Below, piece after piece: positions 1 to 9,932 of a stretch of 64,000 bases of DNA (the stretch's first letter is position 1; the number at the start of each line of letters is the position of its first letter). The stretch spans positions 27,112,617 through 27,176,616 of the forward strand of contig OZ035998.1 in the NCBI GenBank assembly GCA_964035015.1, in the 5' to 3' direction. The translations under genes and the position numbers were made by a program. Source of the stretch: Corallium rubrum. Lineage: Eukaryota > Cnidaria > Anthozoa > Scleralcyonacea > Coralliidae. The notes under the pieces were generated by a model. It was given only the letters and a program-made list of their open reading frames with translations, did no database searches and had not been told where the DNA came from.

Positions 1-712
1 ACTAAATAATGAAGAGTTTTTTTTGTAAAGATATATTTCTCAATAAAATAGTTTAAATTCTGTATTACATCTACGCGTGTTGTTAATGACTTTCTCGCCC
101 AGACTTGCCTAATCCTCATAATTGCCCCTAATGAGTTTCTCTTTTGTCTCCTGCACGTGCACTGAGGATAAATATGCAAATCTCACACTTAGTAACAGAA
201 AGCGTAGCAACGCTTTCAAAGTAATAAACCGCTTTGGGTTTATATTTCCACACTTAAAATCGTTCTTCTTACGGCTTCTCGAATTGATTCTTCATCCAAG
301 GATTCGTATACTCTATACACTAGGGTTAGATAAGCGATAATTCGACCAAAACTGTTAACATTCATCTCTTCGTAAATAACACTCAGATTACTTAACCAAA
401 AACCCGCTAAATTCCAGGTTTAAGATAAAAAATATAAAGTGTCTCTATCCATTTCTGTTTCGTTCCTCTACAAACTAGGCCAAAGTAAACGATAACTCTC
501 TAAAATTGTTAACACTTATTGCCACAAAACGTGTATAAGACTGTTTGATCATTTAGGTTCTAACTAATATAATATTCAAAGTCTCCATATTATTCAAATA
601 ATATTCAGGTTTCACCAGAGCAGTTGTCTCTGCCAATTCAGACCCTTCGGGCGTCACACCGTGCATCACACTGAACACTAATTACTTCCGTAGCCACATG
701 GGACTGAATACT
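1..712. other. No gene seen; unique AT-rich sequence
   Basis: I see no coding exon, RNA gene or mobile element here. The only frame over 60 codons resembles nothing I know. Confidence 0.5.
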
Positions 713-1297
713 AATGAGAACGCCGCCCTGAATACTAATGAGAACGCCGCCTGAATATTTAATGAGTGCCGTCTGAGTATTTAATGAGAACGCCGCCCTG
801 CGGCAACTTGCGGCAACTTAAAAATACGGCTCGATCGGCCCCTATAATAAATACTACTGACGTCACTTGCATAAAATTTGTTTTTTTGTGTTGGTGTTGG
901 TGTTGGTGTTGGTGTTGGTGTTGGTGTTGGTGGTTATCGCCTTTAAAATAGAGAAATGACAACTGCCTCCTTGATAGCGCGTGCCTATATTAACCCACAA
1001 TCTGCATGGCCATGCCAACCCACAGTCACCGACCAAGACCACGGTACAAATGTCAGCATGACGGAGAACCAAATTAATAAAACTATATATTCATTTAGGC
1101 ATACAAATAAGAAACACGCATCCAACAAAATCGTTCCTCTCGAAATACATCTGGGAATTTAAGAAAATGAAAATTAGAACGCCGCCTGAATATTTAATGA
1201 GTGCCGTCTGAATATTTAATGAGAACGCCGCCCTGCGGCAACTTGCCGCAACTTAAAAATACGGCTTGATCGGCCCATATAATACTACTGACGTCAA
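713..1297. repeat. Interrupted direct repeat, ~110-125 bp unit
   Basis: A block carrying AATGAGAACGCCGCC and CGGCAACTT motifs and ending ACTACTGACGTCA occurs at about 754-862 and again, about 90% identical, at about 1170-1296. Short extra copies of the AATGAGAACGCCGCC core lie at 713-752. The two blocks enclose a GGTGTT microsatellite. Origin unknown; it could be the two ends of a small element in direct orientation. Confidence 0.75.
888..933. repeat. (GGTGTT)n microsatellite
   Basis: About seven copies of GGTGTT in tandem. Open frames across it on both strands are low-complexity artefacts. Confidence 0.95.
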
Positions 1298-1417
1298 CTT
1301 ATATTTTTGCCTATTGAAGCACTAGCTATTTCTTATCCCTAGCCCATATATAGTCTGAAGATTCTACAGTTGCAGCACGTGAAGTCCAAGTTATTGAATA
1401 CAACTCGTATACAAAAA

Positions 1418-2371
1418 AATACTAGAAATACATGAATGCAACGACCCCTCGCCCGCTTTTATTAAATGCTTTTTTGAAACACCCAACACCCACCCACCCT
1501 GATTTAAAATAAGCACTCCTGATATACAACCAATATAAAAACAAACAGATTTTAAAACAAATGATAATCCTCGAGATAATTATAGAATTTATGGATAGGA
1601 TGACTAACTGATTTAATAAAAGTTGAACATATCAAAGCAAAACTTAGATCTGGTTGTACAAAATATATTGTTTTTATAGGAGGATTCAAAAGGGATTATT
1701 TTTAGCAAGCACTTAAATGGATTATGGCTTCCCTACTGTATGTGGCTATGTAGGCCTATACATGTTTTGCAAAGGCAGAATTAAAAGTTAACAGCTCAAA
1801 ATTACATTTATAATAGAGTCTGAGATAAAAACAATTCAGTAGAATCGGATCCCAGAAAGAAGTATTAAACAGACCACGTTTCAGTCGAAAATTTGGACAT
1901 ACAGCAAAAAAAATCGCCAAAGCCTATGCAAAGTCAATCAATAACATCAACATAACTACATAAGCTTATAGTGAGTTAGCTTTAGTTAAGCTGACTTACG
2001 GTTTGGACGAGCAAAGGGAAAGCACGAAAACGTGAAGTTGTATACTGTTTAGATTATTAAGACAAGAATCCTACCGTTTATAACTTTAAATTTCTTGACC
2101 ACTGAATGACCACAACCACTGCAATTCAGATCGAGTTTTGTTTACCATACGGCGTTTGGTTTCTTCAGGTTTTCTGGTTTCGCTTGAAGATATATTAAAC
2201 CGGCTGTTTGTATCCTTTTCTTCATTGTTCTCTTCTATTATTTAAGACATTTACGTAGAACAAGCTCCATATTTTCGTTAAACGAAAGCAAAATACTGAC
2301 AGATCTTATAATAGTTCTCTTTGTCGCTAGTCACCAGTGTCCAACTATTCTTACCGCGTGACACCGTACCA

Positions 2372-2409
<38 letters not shown>

Positions 2410-3576
2410 AACAAACAAACAAACAAACAAACAAACAAACAAACAAACAAACAAACAAACAAACAAACAAACAAACAAACAAACAAACAAACAAACAAAC
2501 AAACAAACAAACAAACAAACAAACAAACAAACAAACAAACAAACAAACAAACAAACAAACAAACAAACAAACAAACAAACAAACAAACAAACAAACAAAC
2601 AAATAAATAAACTAGAAATACATGAATGCAACAACCCCTCGCCTGCTTTATATGCATTTTTTAATTTCTGTTTTTTGTTGTATTAATGACACACAGATCA
2701 TCTTTGAATTTTATATGTATTTTTGAAACACACACCCCCTGATTAAAATATTAAAGCCCTCCTGATATGCATTTATAGGGTGACTAACTGTTTACTTTCA
2801 GATTTCTGATTTGAAAATTGAACATATGAAAGCAAAACTTAGGTTTCATTAATTGAACTATAGCCTAGCTGTAAAACATATATTCATTGTTTATAGGTTT
2901 CCAAGGGAATTATTTTTAGCAAGTCTTTAAATGGCTTCCCTCTGTTCTGCATACATGTTTTGCAAAGGCAGAATTAAAAGTTAACAGCTCCAAAACTACA
3001 TTTATAATATAAAGTCTGAGATAAAAACAATTCAGTAGAATCGGATTCCAGAAAGAAATATTAAACAGACAACGTTTCTGGCGAAAATTTGGAAATACTG
3101 CCTAGAAAATCGGCAAAGTCGGCCCATGAGTATTATAAATAATAAGAAGTGCATATACACAGTCAGTCAATGAAAAACACCACGTCCAGATAAGTTTTAC
3201 AAGTTTTTAAAAAGCTAAGCACGAATATAAGTGGAGCTGTATATCATTTAGGTTTAAGCGAAAACATGAAAACAACACAATGTATTAAACTTTATATAAT
3301 AGATGCTATAGATTAAGTTTAACGGACGACTGACTATAAAAGGGCTTTTATTTAAACGTATTGCCGGTCTTGGAACTTAATACAATGAATTAGTATCTTC
3401 AGGTTTTCTGGTTTCTCTTCAAGATATATTAAACCACCGTTTGTTGTTTTAGTAGAGCGGGCTCCATTTCGTTTCTTTCGTTTCGCAAAATATAGCCATA
3501 GATTTAGTTTAAAATTTTGTGGTGCTTCATTGTCAGTCACCAGTACAACAGTTCTTACCGCATGACACCCTACGAC

Positions 3577-3600
<24 letters not shown>
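1418..3600. repeat. Tandem segmental duplication, ~1.2 kb unit
   Basis: Sequence from ACTAGAAATACATGAATGCAA (about 1418) to the SNNCTTACCGC.TGACACC stretch before the TA run (about 2374) reappears in the same order at 2611-3577. Shared blocks include TTTTGCAAAGGCAGAATTAA, GATAAAAACAATTCAGTAGA and TCTTCAGGTTTTCTGGTTTC. Each copy ends in a TA microsatellite; only copy 1 also has an AAAC array. Copies differ by many small indels, so the duplication is not recent. No coding potential seen. Confidence 0.85.
2374..2611. repeat. Compound microsatellite (TA)n-(CAAA)n
   Basis: About 33 bp of TA followed by about 200 bp of nearly perfect CAAA repeats. It sits exactly between the two copies of the flanking duplication. 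Confidence 0.97.

Positions 3601-3619
<19 letters not shown>
3578..3619. repeat. (TA)n microsatellite
   Basis: About 20 TA units closing the second copy of the upstream duplication. Confidence 0.95.
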
Positions 3620-3622
<3 letters not shown>

Positions 3623-3626
3623 AGCT

Positions 3627-3871
3627 TCCAGATTTTCGTCTGCCTTGCTTTTTCTACACGCGTGTAAAATGAACTCCACGCGTGTCGAGATTAGCACCCT
3701 CACCGGGCTCCGGGCCTTCGGCCCGTCGTCCGGCTCGGGGATAAACTACGTCCCAGATTTCGTCTCCCTCGCTTTTCTACACGCGTGTAAAATGGACTCC
3801 ACGCGTGTCGAGATTAGCACCCTCACCGGGCTCCGGGCCTTCGACCCGTCGCTCGGCTCGGGGACTAACAA
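3627..3871. repeat. Two-copy GC-rich tandem repeat, ~123 bp unit
   Basis: Copies at 3627-3750 and 3751-3871 share CTACACGCGTGTAAAATG and GAGATTAGCACCCTCACCGG. The unit is far more GC-rich than its surroundings and contains palindromes (ACACGCGTGT, CGGGCCTTCGGCCCG). The frame across it is open for 86 codons but only because the unit repeats. Possibly a terminal piece of a mobile element. Confidence 0.85.
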
Positions 3872-3955
3872 ACAACATGTGCAATTTCTTATGGAAATTT
3901 CATAATTTCATATATCGAATTGTAATATTTTCACATTACATAGTATGAATACATT

Positions 3956-4060
3956 ATGTATGTATGTATGTATGTATGTATGTATGTATGTATGTATGTA
4001 TGTATGTATGTATGTATGTATGTATGTATGTATGTATGTATGTATGTATGTATGTATGTA

Positions 4061-4147
<87 letters not shown>

Positions 4148-4174
4148 ATGTATGTATGTATGTATGTATGTATG
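3956..4174. repeat. Compound microsatellite (ATGT)n-(TG)n-(TATG)n
   Basis: About 110 bp of ATGT, about 64 bp of TG, then about 44 bp of TATG. Frames through it are artefacts. Confidence 0.97.
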
Positions 4175-4711
4175 AAAAATCAATATATATGCATTAAATT
4201 ACAGTTCCATATAACATATGCTAAATAATTAAACTTCATATGTTAAATATCTTTTCACATTTGAAAATTTTCATTGTATATATGAAAATGATTTATTTCA
4301 CATCTGAAATCACCATTTTCATTTGTGAAGCGACATATGAAATTTTCATAAGAGATATATTTGGATCTCACACTCGATTAATTTATTAATATTTCTAACT
4401 TTAACATATTGATATAGTACACGTCGTGTAATAGATACGTTTTTCAAATAATTTATCCAAAAACTTTGTTCATCTTATTTAAATGCAATTAGATATTCTG
4501 CACTATACGCGGCTATTTACAGAAAATATGCAAAGCTACACGAGAATATTTGGTTTCCAGGCAGGTGTTAATTTGTCACACCAGACAATACACACATAAT
4601 ACAGACAGCCAGTCTCACGGCCTTCGAGTTTATTTCCTCTTTTATTGACATTGATTTAATGAATAAAGATTGAATTTGTTGTAAATTTTTACTGTTCCAC
4701 TAATACACCAA
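4175..4711. other. No gene seen; short imperfect palindromes
   Basis: Repeated GAAAATTTTC / ATATGAAA motifs at 4250-4350 give weak imperfect hairpins. No exon or recognisable element. Confidence 0.45.
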
Positions 4712-4854
4712 TACAAAACAAAACAAAACAAAACAAAACAAAACAAAACAAAACAAAACAAAACAAAACAAAACAAAACAAAACAAAACAAAACAAAACA
4801 AAACAAAACAAAACAAAACAAAACAAAACAAAACAAAACAAAACAAAACAAAAC
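4712..4854. repeat. (AAAAC)n microsatellite
   Basis: About 28 uninterrupted AAAAC units. Confidence 0.97.
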
Positions 4855-4927
4855 ATGAAGTGTCACTGATAACGTGAAAATAGATGACCGGCACTCTGAT
4901 GGATTCAAATTCGAAACTAAAAATTAA

Positions 4928-5051
4928 GGGCGGTTTTCCACTAGGCGACGTTTTTGGGCGAATAGACTTTCCATTGTTGAAATTGAATAGATTTCTAATT
5001 AGTTCCAGTCCAAGTCGCTTCGCTCGAAAAGTCTCCCAGTGGAAAACAGGC
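4928..5051. mobile_element. Short TIR MITE, TTAA-type flank
   Basis: Left end GGGCGGTTTTCCACTAGGCG and right end CCCAGTGGAAAACAGG are inverted copies. TTAA precedes the left end; the right flank reads TTTA, a decayed TTAA. Related ends with better TTAA flanks occur at 22941-23089, so this looks like the same non-autonomous family (piggyBac or Kolobok type target). Confidence 0.6.
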
Positions 5052-5423
5052 TTTAGGCATGCATGCATGGAATATCACTTCTATAAATTATTCATTTGTT
5101 CTTAATGGAAGTTATAAGCTTTATGGTTATCTTAAAACCTGGTATGTATAGTTTTCACTACTACTGACTTACTTGTTTACGAAAATAAGCGATTGTTATT
5201 ACCATGGAGTGGCTTTAAGTTGTACGTGCAGTTATATACTGTTTACGAGCATCGCGGTAAAGTCACGAGTTGTTTACGAAAACGTTGGGTTGATTAATTA
5301 AAGTACATATTGTCAAGTGCTGCTTCAGTTTCCATCATCTTTTTGCTAAAGGAACAGTTCTCACGCCGAGCTCTTGTGACTTCTTTCACGCTTTCCCTCA
5401 CATCCTCGCATCAAATACAAAAC
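5052..5423. other. Upstream region of the first GPCR gene
   Basis: No repeat or other gene seen. It must hold the promoter and 5' UTR of the downstream receptor. The reading frame is open upstream of the first ATG back to about 5310, without an ATG, so an upstream start or exon is not supported. Confidence 0.4.
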
Positions 5424-6437
5424 ATGAGCTTCAAAGAAACTGTAAATTTCGTAGAAACTTGCATCTATATTCCGATAATTACTGTCGGACTGACCCTCAA
5501 CATTCTAATTATGAAGACAGCATTGCAGCAGTGTAGAAAACGAAGTAGCGAGGGAGACAAAGTTAACAACTATTTTCTATTTAACTTGGCAATAGCAGAT
5601 CTCGGCACATTGTGCCTCGTTATTCCGCTACAAATTGTGGAACTGAACGTCTTTGTTTGGCCATTCGGAGAATTTTTCTGCCGTTTCCTATATTCTGTCA
5701 CCAATTCCATAAGTTACGTTTCGGTACTGTCGATTACCGCACTAAGTTTGAACCGCAACTGGTTGCTGCTAAGACCATCATGGCTCAGTTGCCTCAGCCC
5801 GACAAACGTCAAATGCATCGTTGTTCTTATGTGGTGGTTCTCCTATACAGTGATTGGCCTCCCGTTAACCTTCGTTATGAAGGTTGATCGCCAAGCAGAC
5901 AACAGCAGTGCTTGCGATCCAATATGGCCTTCCAATGAAAGCCAAGCACTCCACATTGCATACTTGACTTCTTTCATGGTCATTCCCTTGCTGGCGACGA
6001 GCTCTTGGTATTACAGGATAAAGCGAGTGTTCAGAAAGTTCGTGACAAGTGGTACAGGAGCGGTTTATGTAACGCCATCATACGGAAACAGCTTCTTGGT
6101 TAAGTTGCGCAAGTTTACACGCCTCTTAAACGTGATAGTCTGTGGCTTTTGGATCTGCTACACTCCCTACCTAATCATGGCATTGGTTATCGCCTATTCA
6201 TCCGAAACTCCTCGGTTTAACGAATTCTGGTACAAAATGACGAGTGCGGCGCGTGTCATGTTATACACTAACCCGGTGGTCAACCCACTAGTGTTGATTA
6301 TTTTCAGCAAACCATATAGAAAAGAAATTATTTGCTTCAGACGACTTTGCCGTCAAATAAAAGAGAAAAGGACAGTTATATCGTTTGAAGTTCGCTCAAA
6401 GATTAGAGCACACGAAGAGCGATACGTAACGGAATAA
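5424..6437 (+). CDS. Class A (rhodopsin-like) GPCR, divergent, single exon
   Basis: A seven-transmembrane receptor of 337 residues in the plasma membrane. Seven hydrophobic segments are visible, starting at about residues 10, 50, 86, 129, 176, 234 and 274. TM2 has LAIAD (54-58). Cys86 at the top of TM3 and Cys164 in loop 2 give the usual disulfide. The family's key motifs are altered: TM1 has LN rather than GN, the DRY position reads LNR (109-111), TM6 has FWICYTP (242-248), and TM7 has NPVVNPLVL in place of NPxxY. The extracellular N-terminus is very short (about 12 residues). I chose the ATG at 5424; the open frame extends upstream without an ATG. Ligand unknown; peptide- or amine-type orphan receptors of cnidarians look like this. 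Intronless, no frame breaks, so likely functional, but the lost DRY and NPxxY argue for unusual signalling. Confidence 0.85.
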   Translation: MSFKETVNFVETCIYIPIITVGLTLNILIMKTALQQCRKRSSEGDKVNNYFLFNLAIADLGTLCLVIPLQIVELNVFVWPFGEFFCRFLYSVTNSISYVSVLSITALSLNRNWLLLRPSWLSCLSPTNVKCIVVLMWWFSYTVIGLPLTFVMKVDRQADNSSACDPIWPSNESQALHIAYLTSFMVIPLLATSSWYYRIKRVFRKFVTSGTGAVYVTPSYGNSFLVKLRKFTRLLNVIVCGFWICYTPYLIMALVIAYSSETPRFNEFWYKMTSAARVMLYTNPVVNPLVLIIFSKPYRKEIICFRRLCRQIKEKRTVISFEVRSKIRAHEERYVTE

Positions 6438-6460
6438 CTTGCACACTCATCCAAAATATA

Positions 6461-6648
6461 GTAGACTGCATGCAATCGCTACGAAAATAATAACGTTATA
6501 GTATCATTTCGGTCACCAGCGGCCAGCGGGAGTAATATAAGCTTCACGTCTGCATGCATGTACGCGGTATATAGTAGATTGCATGCAATCGCTACGAAAA
6601 TAATAACGTTATAGTATCATTTCTGTCACCAGCGGCCAGCGGGAGTAG
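6461..6648. repeat. Two-copy tandem repeat, 113-bp period
   Basis: TGCATGCAATCGCTACGAAA through CACCAGCGGCCAGCGGGAGT occurs at 6461-6534 and 6574-6648 with two or three differences. It lies just 3' of the GPCR stop, so it may be in its 3' UTR. Confidence 0.85.
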
Positions 6649-7779
6649 GATTATTATTATTCAATGAATGATTATAAAATACTAGTTTGTAATTATAATA
6701 TTTATCCAATGTATTAATTAATGATTCGTGAAGAAAATGAATGATGCAAGCCAAGTGGTTTTTATTGTTTTCGAATGTTTTACAAACACGAGAGAACATT
6801 GAAAATTATGAGGTAATAGGCCGAGTGATTTTTGTTGTTCTCGAGTGTTTGTAATCCCTGGTAAAACACGATACACGAGTTTATGGAATAGCTTTCTCAA
6901 TAGTCAATTATAGACTATAGTAAGTAGACGGACTTGGTGATGTATTGGTGCATATTAGATTACACAATGGTTTCACGTTGAATTTATAATTAAGAAATGT
7001 GGTAATAAACGGTGCTTTGTTTGTGCCGTTTATTATATATATTTAATCACTAATCAACCGAAATGCCATGCTATCACTTTGTAATATTACCGTTTCCGAG
7101 GAAGAAGGCGAGAAAAACAAGAACGCTTTTGGCGGAGTCAACAACTTCAAAGTGAATAAATATTGAGTTGTGTGATTTAATATTGTATATTCACTTCATA
7201 TGTATTTCTTAGTTATTATATGTATAAGCGAACTTTGGCGTAAACATTGGGTATGATTAGGTACCAATCGTACCTAATGCATAAAGATTAGGTAGGATAA
7301 GTTACTAATCTTACCTAATATCTTTATACATCGGGTTATATAGAGATTAAATGTCCGTGTGGGAACAATGAAAACCGAGGTGGTCGTGATATTACGTTTC
7401 TTATTATACGATTAACGTTCAATCAGGTGTTGTAAATCGAATACAAATTTGTCCTGATTTATATAAACTTTCCGACCGATTTTCTTAGCGTAAACAGGTT
7501 AAAATAAATAGCTCAACGATTGTTGATAAACCTGAACAGTTATAGATCTAGATCACATCTATTTAACTTATTGTAAATATATCCCTCTGGTAGGAAACAT
7601 TAAAAAAAAATCGACAACTTCAAGAGCACTCGATCACAGCAACTTTTTTAACATTAGTTAGTATTGCACTGACTATAATATTTACTATCTGTACAATATG
7701 TACGAAAACTATACTATGCCAAAAATATTGAAATATATTTCATACTTGACCAGCTTGGTACAGTATGACTTGAAGTTTC
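6649..7779. other. No gene seen; local hairpins at 7255-7320
   Basis: AT-rich spacer. Two small palindromes built on TTAGGTAC/GTACCTAA and AGATTAGGTA/TACCTAAT lie at 7255-7320. No exon or RNA gene recognised. Confidence 0.4.
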
Positions 7780-8259
7780 AAAGTGTATATGAAACTAAAA
7801 TTAAGTTTGTCTTATTTGAAAGAACTCTTACAATAATGGGGAATATCAATTTACAGCTTTTTCGTATTTTATTTAGTTCTTGAGATATTTAGACTTATAT
7901 GATATTCAAATGAGATAACTTATTGTTCGTTTTTTTCTAATTAACATATTCGAAAATCGCGAATATTTTTAAGATTATTGAACAAAATCACTTGAAACGT
8001 TGCATATTGCTACAGTTCACGCAACTAAGCATGAAAGACAAGCTACACGTGATTTTGATCAATAATCTTAAAAATATTCACGATTTTCGAATATGTTAAT
8101 TAGAAAAAAACGAACCATAAGTTATCTCATTTGAATATCACATAAGTCTAAATATCTCAAGAACTAAGTAAAATATGAAAAAGCTGTAAATTGATATTCT
8201 CCACTATTTTAAGAGTTCTTTCAAATAAGACAAACTTAATTTTCGTTTATATACACTTT
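7780..8259. mobile_element. Foldback palindrome, ~215-bp arms
   Basis: The left arm (7780-7994) begins AAAGTGTATATGAAACTAAA and the right arm (8046-8259) is its inverted copy, about 90% identical, around a ~50-bp centre. No coding capacity. Structure fits a foldback MITE; target duplication not clear. Confidence 0.8.
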
Positions 8260-9073
8260 AAATGCAATGCCTGTAAACATTCTAGTTTAAGTACTAAAAT
8301 GCCCAGGAAAGCTATCAAGGAATAATTTCTTACAGGCTATTAGCATGCACAAGCCGAAAAAGTGTATAGAAAACCAATAATTTTTTTGAAATGATGGTGA
8401 CTACATTCTCTGAATATCAACGTGTAGTATAGTACTCCAATAACACTGAATAAAAGTTAACCAAAGTTCACTTTGATCAATCAAAAGTTACAATCCATTT
8501 TGTTATAAAGGCGTTGCATGGTCACGAGACTAACATAACATTTTCAAATAAATTGATAACACATTTCGGCCTCCAGTAACTAGTTTTATTATGTCCCCTG
8601 ACCCCTGTGTCTGAATATAAGGTACAATATCTTTTTAATGCACTAGATAGAAACAAGACTTCCATCATTGCATCGAAGAACACCTTAATTAAAATGGCAT
8701 CCTTAATTATGGTGTACATACTTTGAACTTTGTTTCTTAACAAATATGGCAATGTACAGATTTTGAAATCAAATTGTCTAATTCAGTCAATATTTTTTGG
8801 AAAAAACATATACAGGCTCTGCTTCTTTCACAAAGTAATAGTAATAAATAATAACTATATACACATATAAGATCCGTTTTGTTCCAAGTTAGATTTATAG
8901 TACTCGTAGGCAGTGATCAACTCGAACGCTTTTGGCTATTTTGATCACTGCGCACAATAATTTAATTTTATTTATTGTAATTTTTTTTATGTAGTTATCA
9001 ACACACTTCGAGGTGTTTTCAAATCAGGTAATAAACGGCTTCTCGTGTATGATATATTACATAATTAACAATA
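8260..9073. other. No gene seen
   Basis: AT-rich unique sequence. A minus frame at 8522-8752 resembles no family I know. Confidence 0.4.
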
Positions 9074-9629
9074 GGGACCTTTAGTAAACGTAACGGGAAC
9101 CTCCTACGTACAAAAGACAATGTACAGTCTAAAATAAAGACAATGAACAACTTGAAGTCCCAAGAGTAATCCCTGCACCGTCCTCGTTGTGTATACAACG
9201 TCCACTGACGATCTCCATGCATTCTGGACGACGTATTTATCACATGCATTGAATAGTGAAAGCTGTTGGGTGAATTTGACGTTAACCTATATAGCCGACA
9301 GCATCTTTTAGAGGCTCTAAAGCTTTTTGAAGGTCGAAACATATACTAGTCAATGAAATTGCGGTCAGTGATGCATGATATCGTTATTCAGATTGCTCGC
9401 TTCGTTCTAGCTTTGTTTGGAATCTTTGAAAGCTGGTGTTTAATAATGGTTAACGTCAAACTCACTCAACAACTTCCATTGTATAACACGTCGTTCTGCG
9501 AACGCCAAGATGCTTTCATTGAGGTAACATGTACAACGAGGACGATGCATGAATACATTTTTTGGATTTTACGTTGTATGAGGGACGTCGTCATTGACGT
9601 TCCCGTTGTCTAGCTTTGCTAAAGGTCCC
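9074..9629. mobile_element. Palindromic MITE with long TIRs, TA flanks
   Basis: Ends GGGACCTTTAG and CTAAAGGTCCC are inverted and continue as degenerate arms of about 200 bp (GTCCTCGTTGT, TTTGACGTTAACC and AACGGGAAC occur in both). TA flanks each end (9072-9073, 9630-9631), as for a Tc1/mariner-type target, but TA is weak evidence. Frames on both strands are by-products of the palindrome. Confidence 0.7.
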
Positions 9630-9639
9630 TAACTAACTA

Positions 9640-9716
9640 ATTGCCGAAGGCGAGGTGAATATCGGCGAATAATAACCGAGACGAAGCCCAGGTTATTATT
9701 CACCGATATTCAAAGA
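9640..9716. repeat. Hairpin with CCGAAGGCG / GACGAAG core
   Basis: GAATATCGGCGAATAATAACC and GGTTATTATTCACCGATATTC form an imperfect inverted repeat around GAGACGAAGCCCA. It looks like the terminal hairpin of a non-autonomous element. Confidence 0.6.
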
Positions 9717-9736
9717 GCCTGATGTGAATAATTGTT

Positions 9737-9932
9737 TTAGTATAAATACACATTTTCGTACTTTTAGGAACAGCATTTCTTTAAAATTGTTAATTTCCTC
9801 GTCTGTCGCATTGACAAATTGGCTGGCGGCCATTTTGAATAAATGCTTTAGGTGATTATCGAGAATTAGCTGGAAGTAGCTCGACCAATCAGCGCGCGCG
9901 ATTTTCTATAATCACCTGTGTATTTATACTAA
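9737..9932. mobile_element. Short MITE, 16-bp TIR
   Basis: TTAGTATAAATACACA at the left is exactly inverted at the right. About 196 bp, non-coding. It contains a CGCGCGCG-type GC patch. Superfamily not assigned. Confidence 0.65.

Noticed and set aside
46..47. Findings entry at positions 46-47
   Set aside because: It carries no observation (interest 0) and should be ignored.
2278..2686. Frames through CAAA repeats
   Set aside because: Low-complexity artefacts on both strands.
5310..5423. Upstream extension of the first GPCR to 375 residues
   Set aside because: It would start at TTG; the first ATG in frame is at 5424 and gives a normal short N-terminus before TM1.
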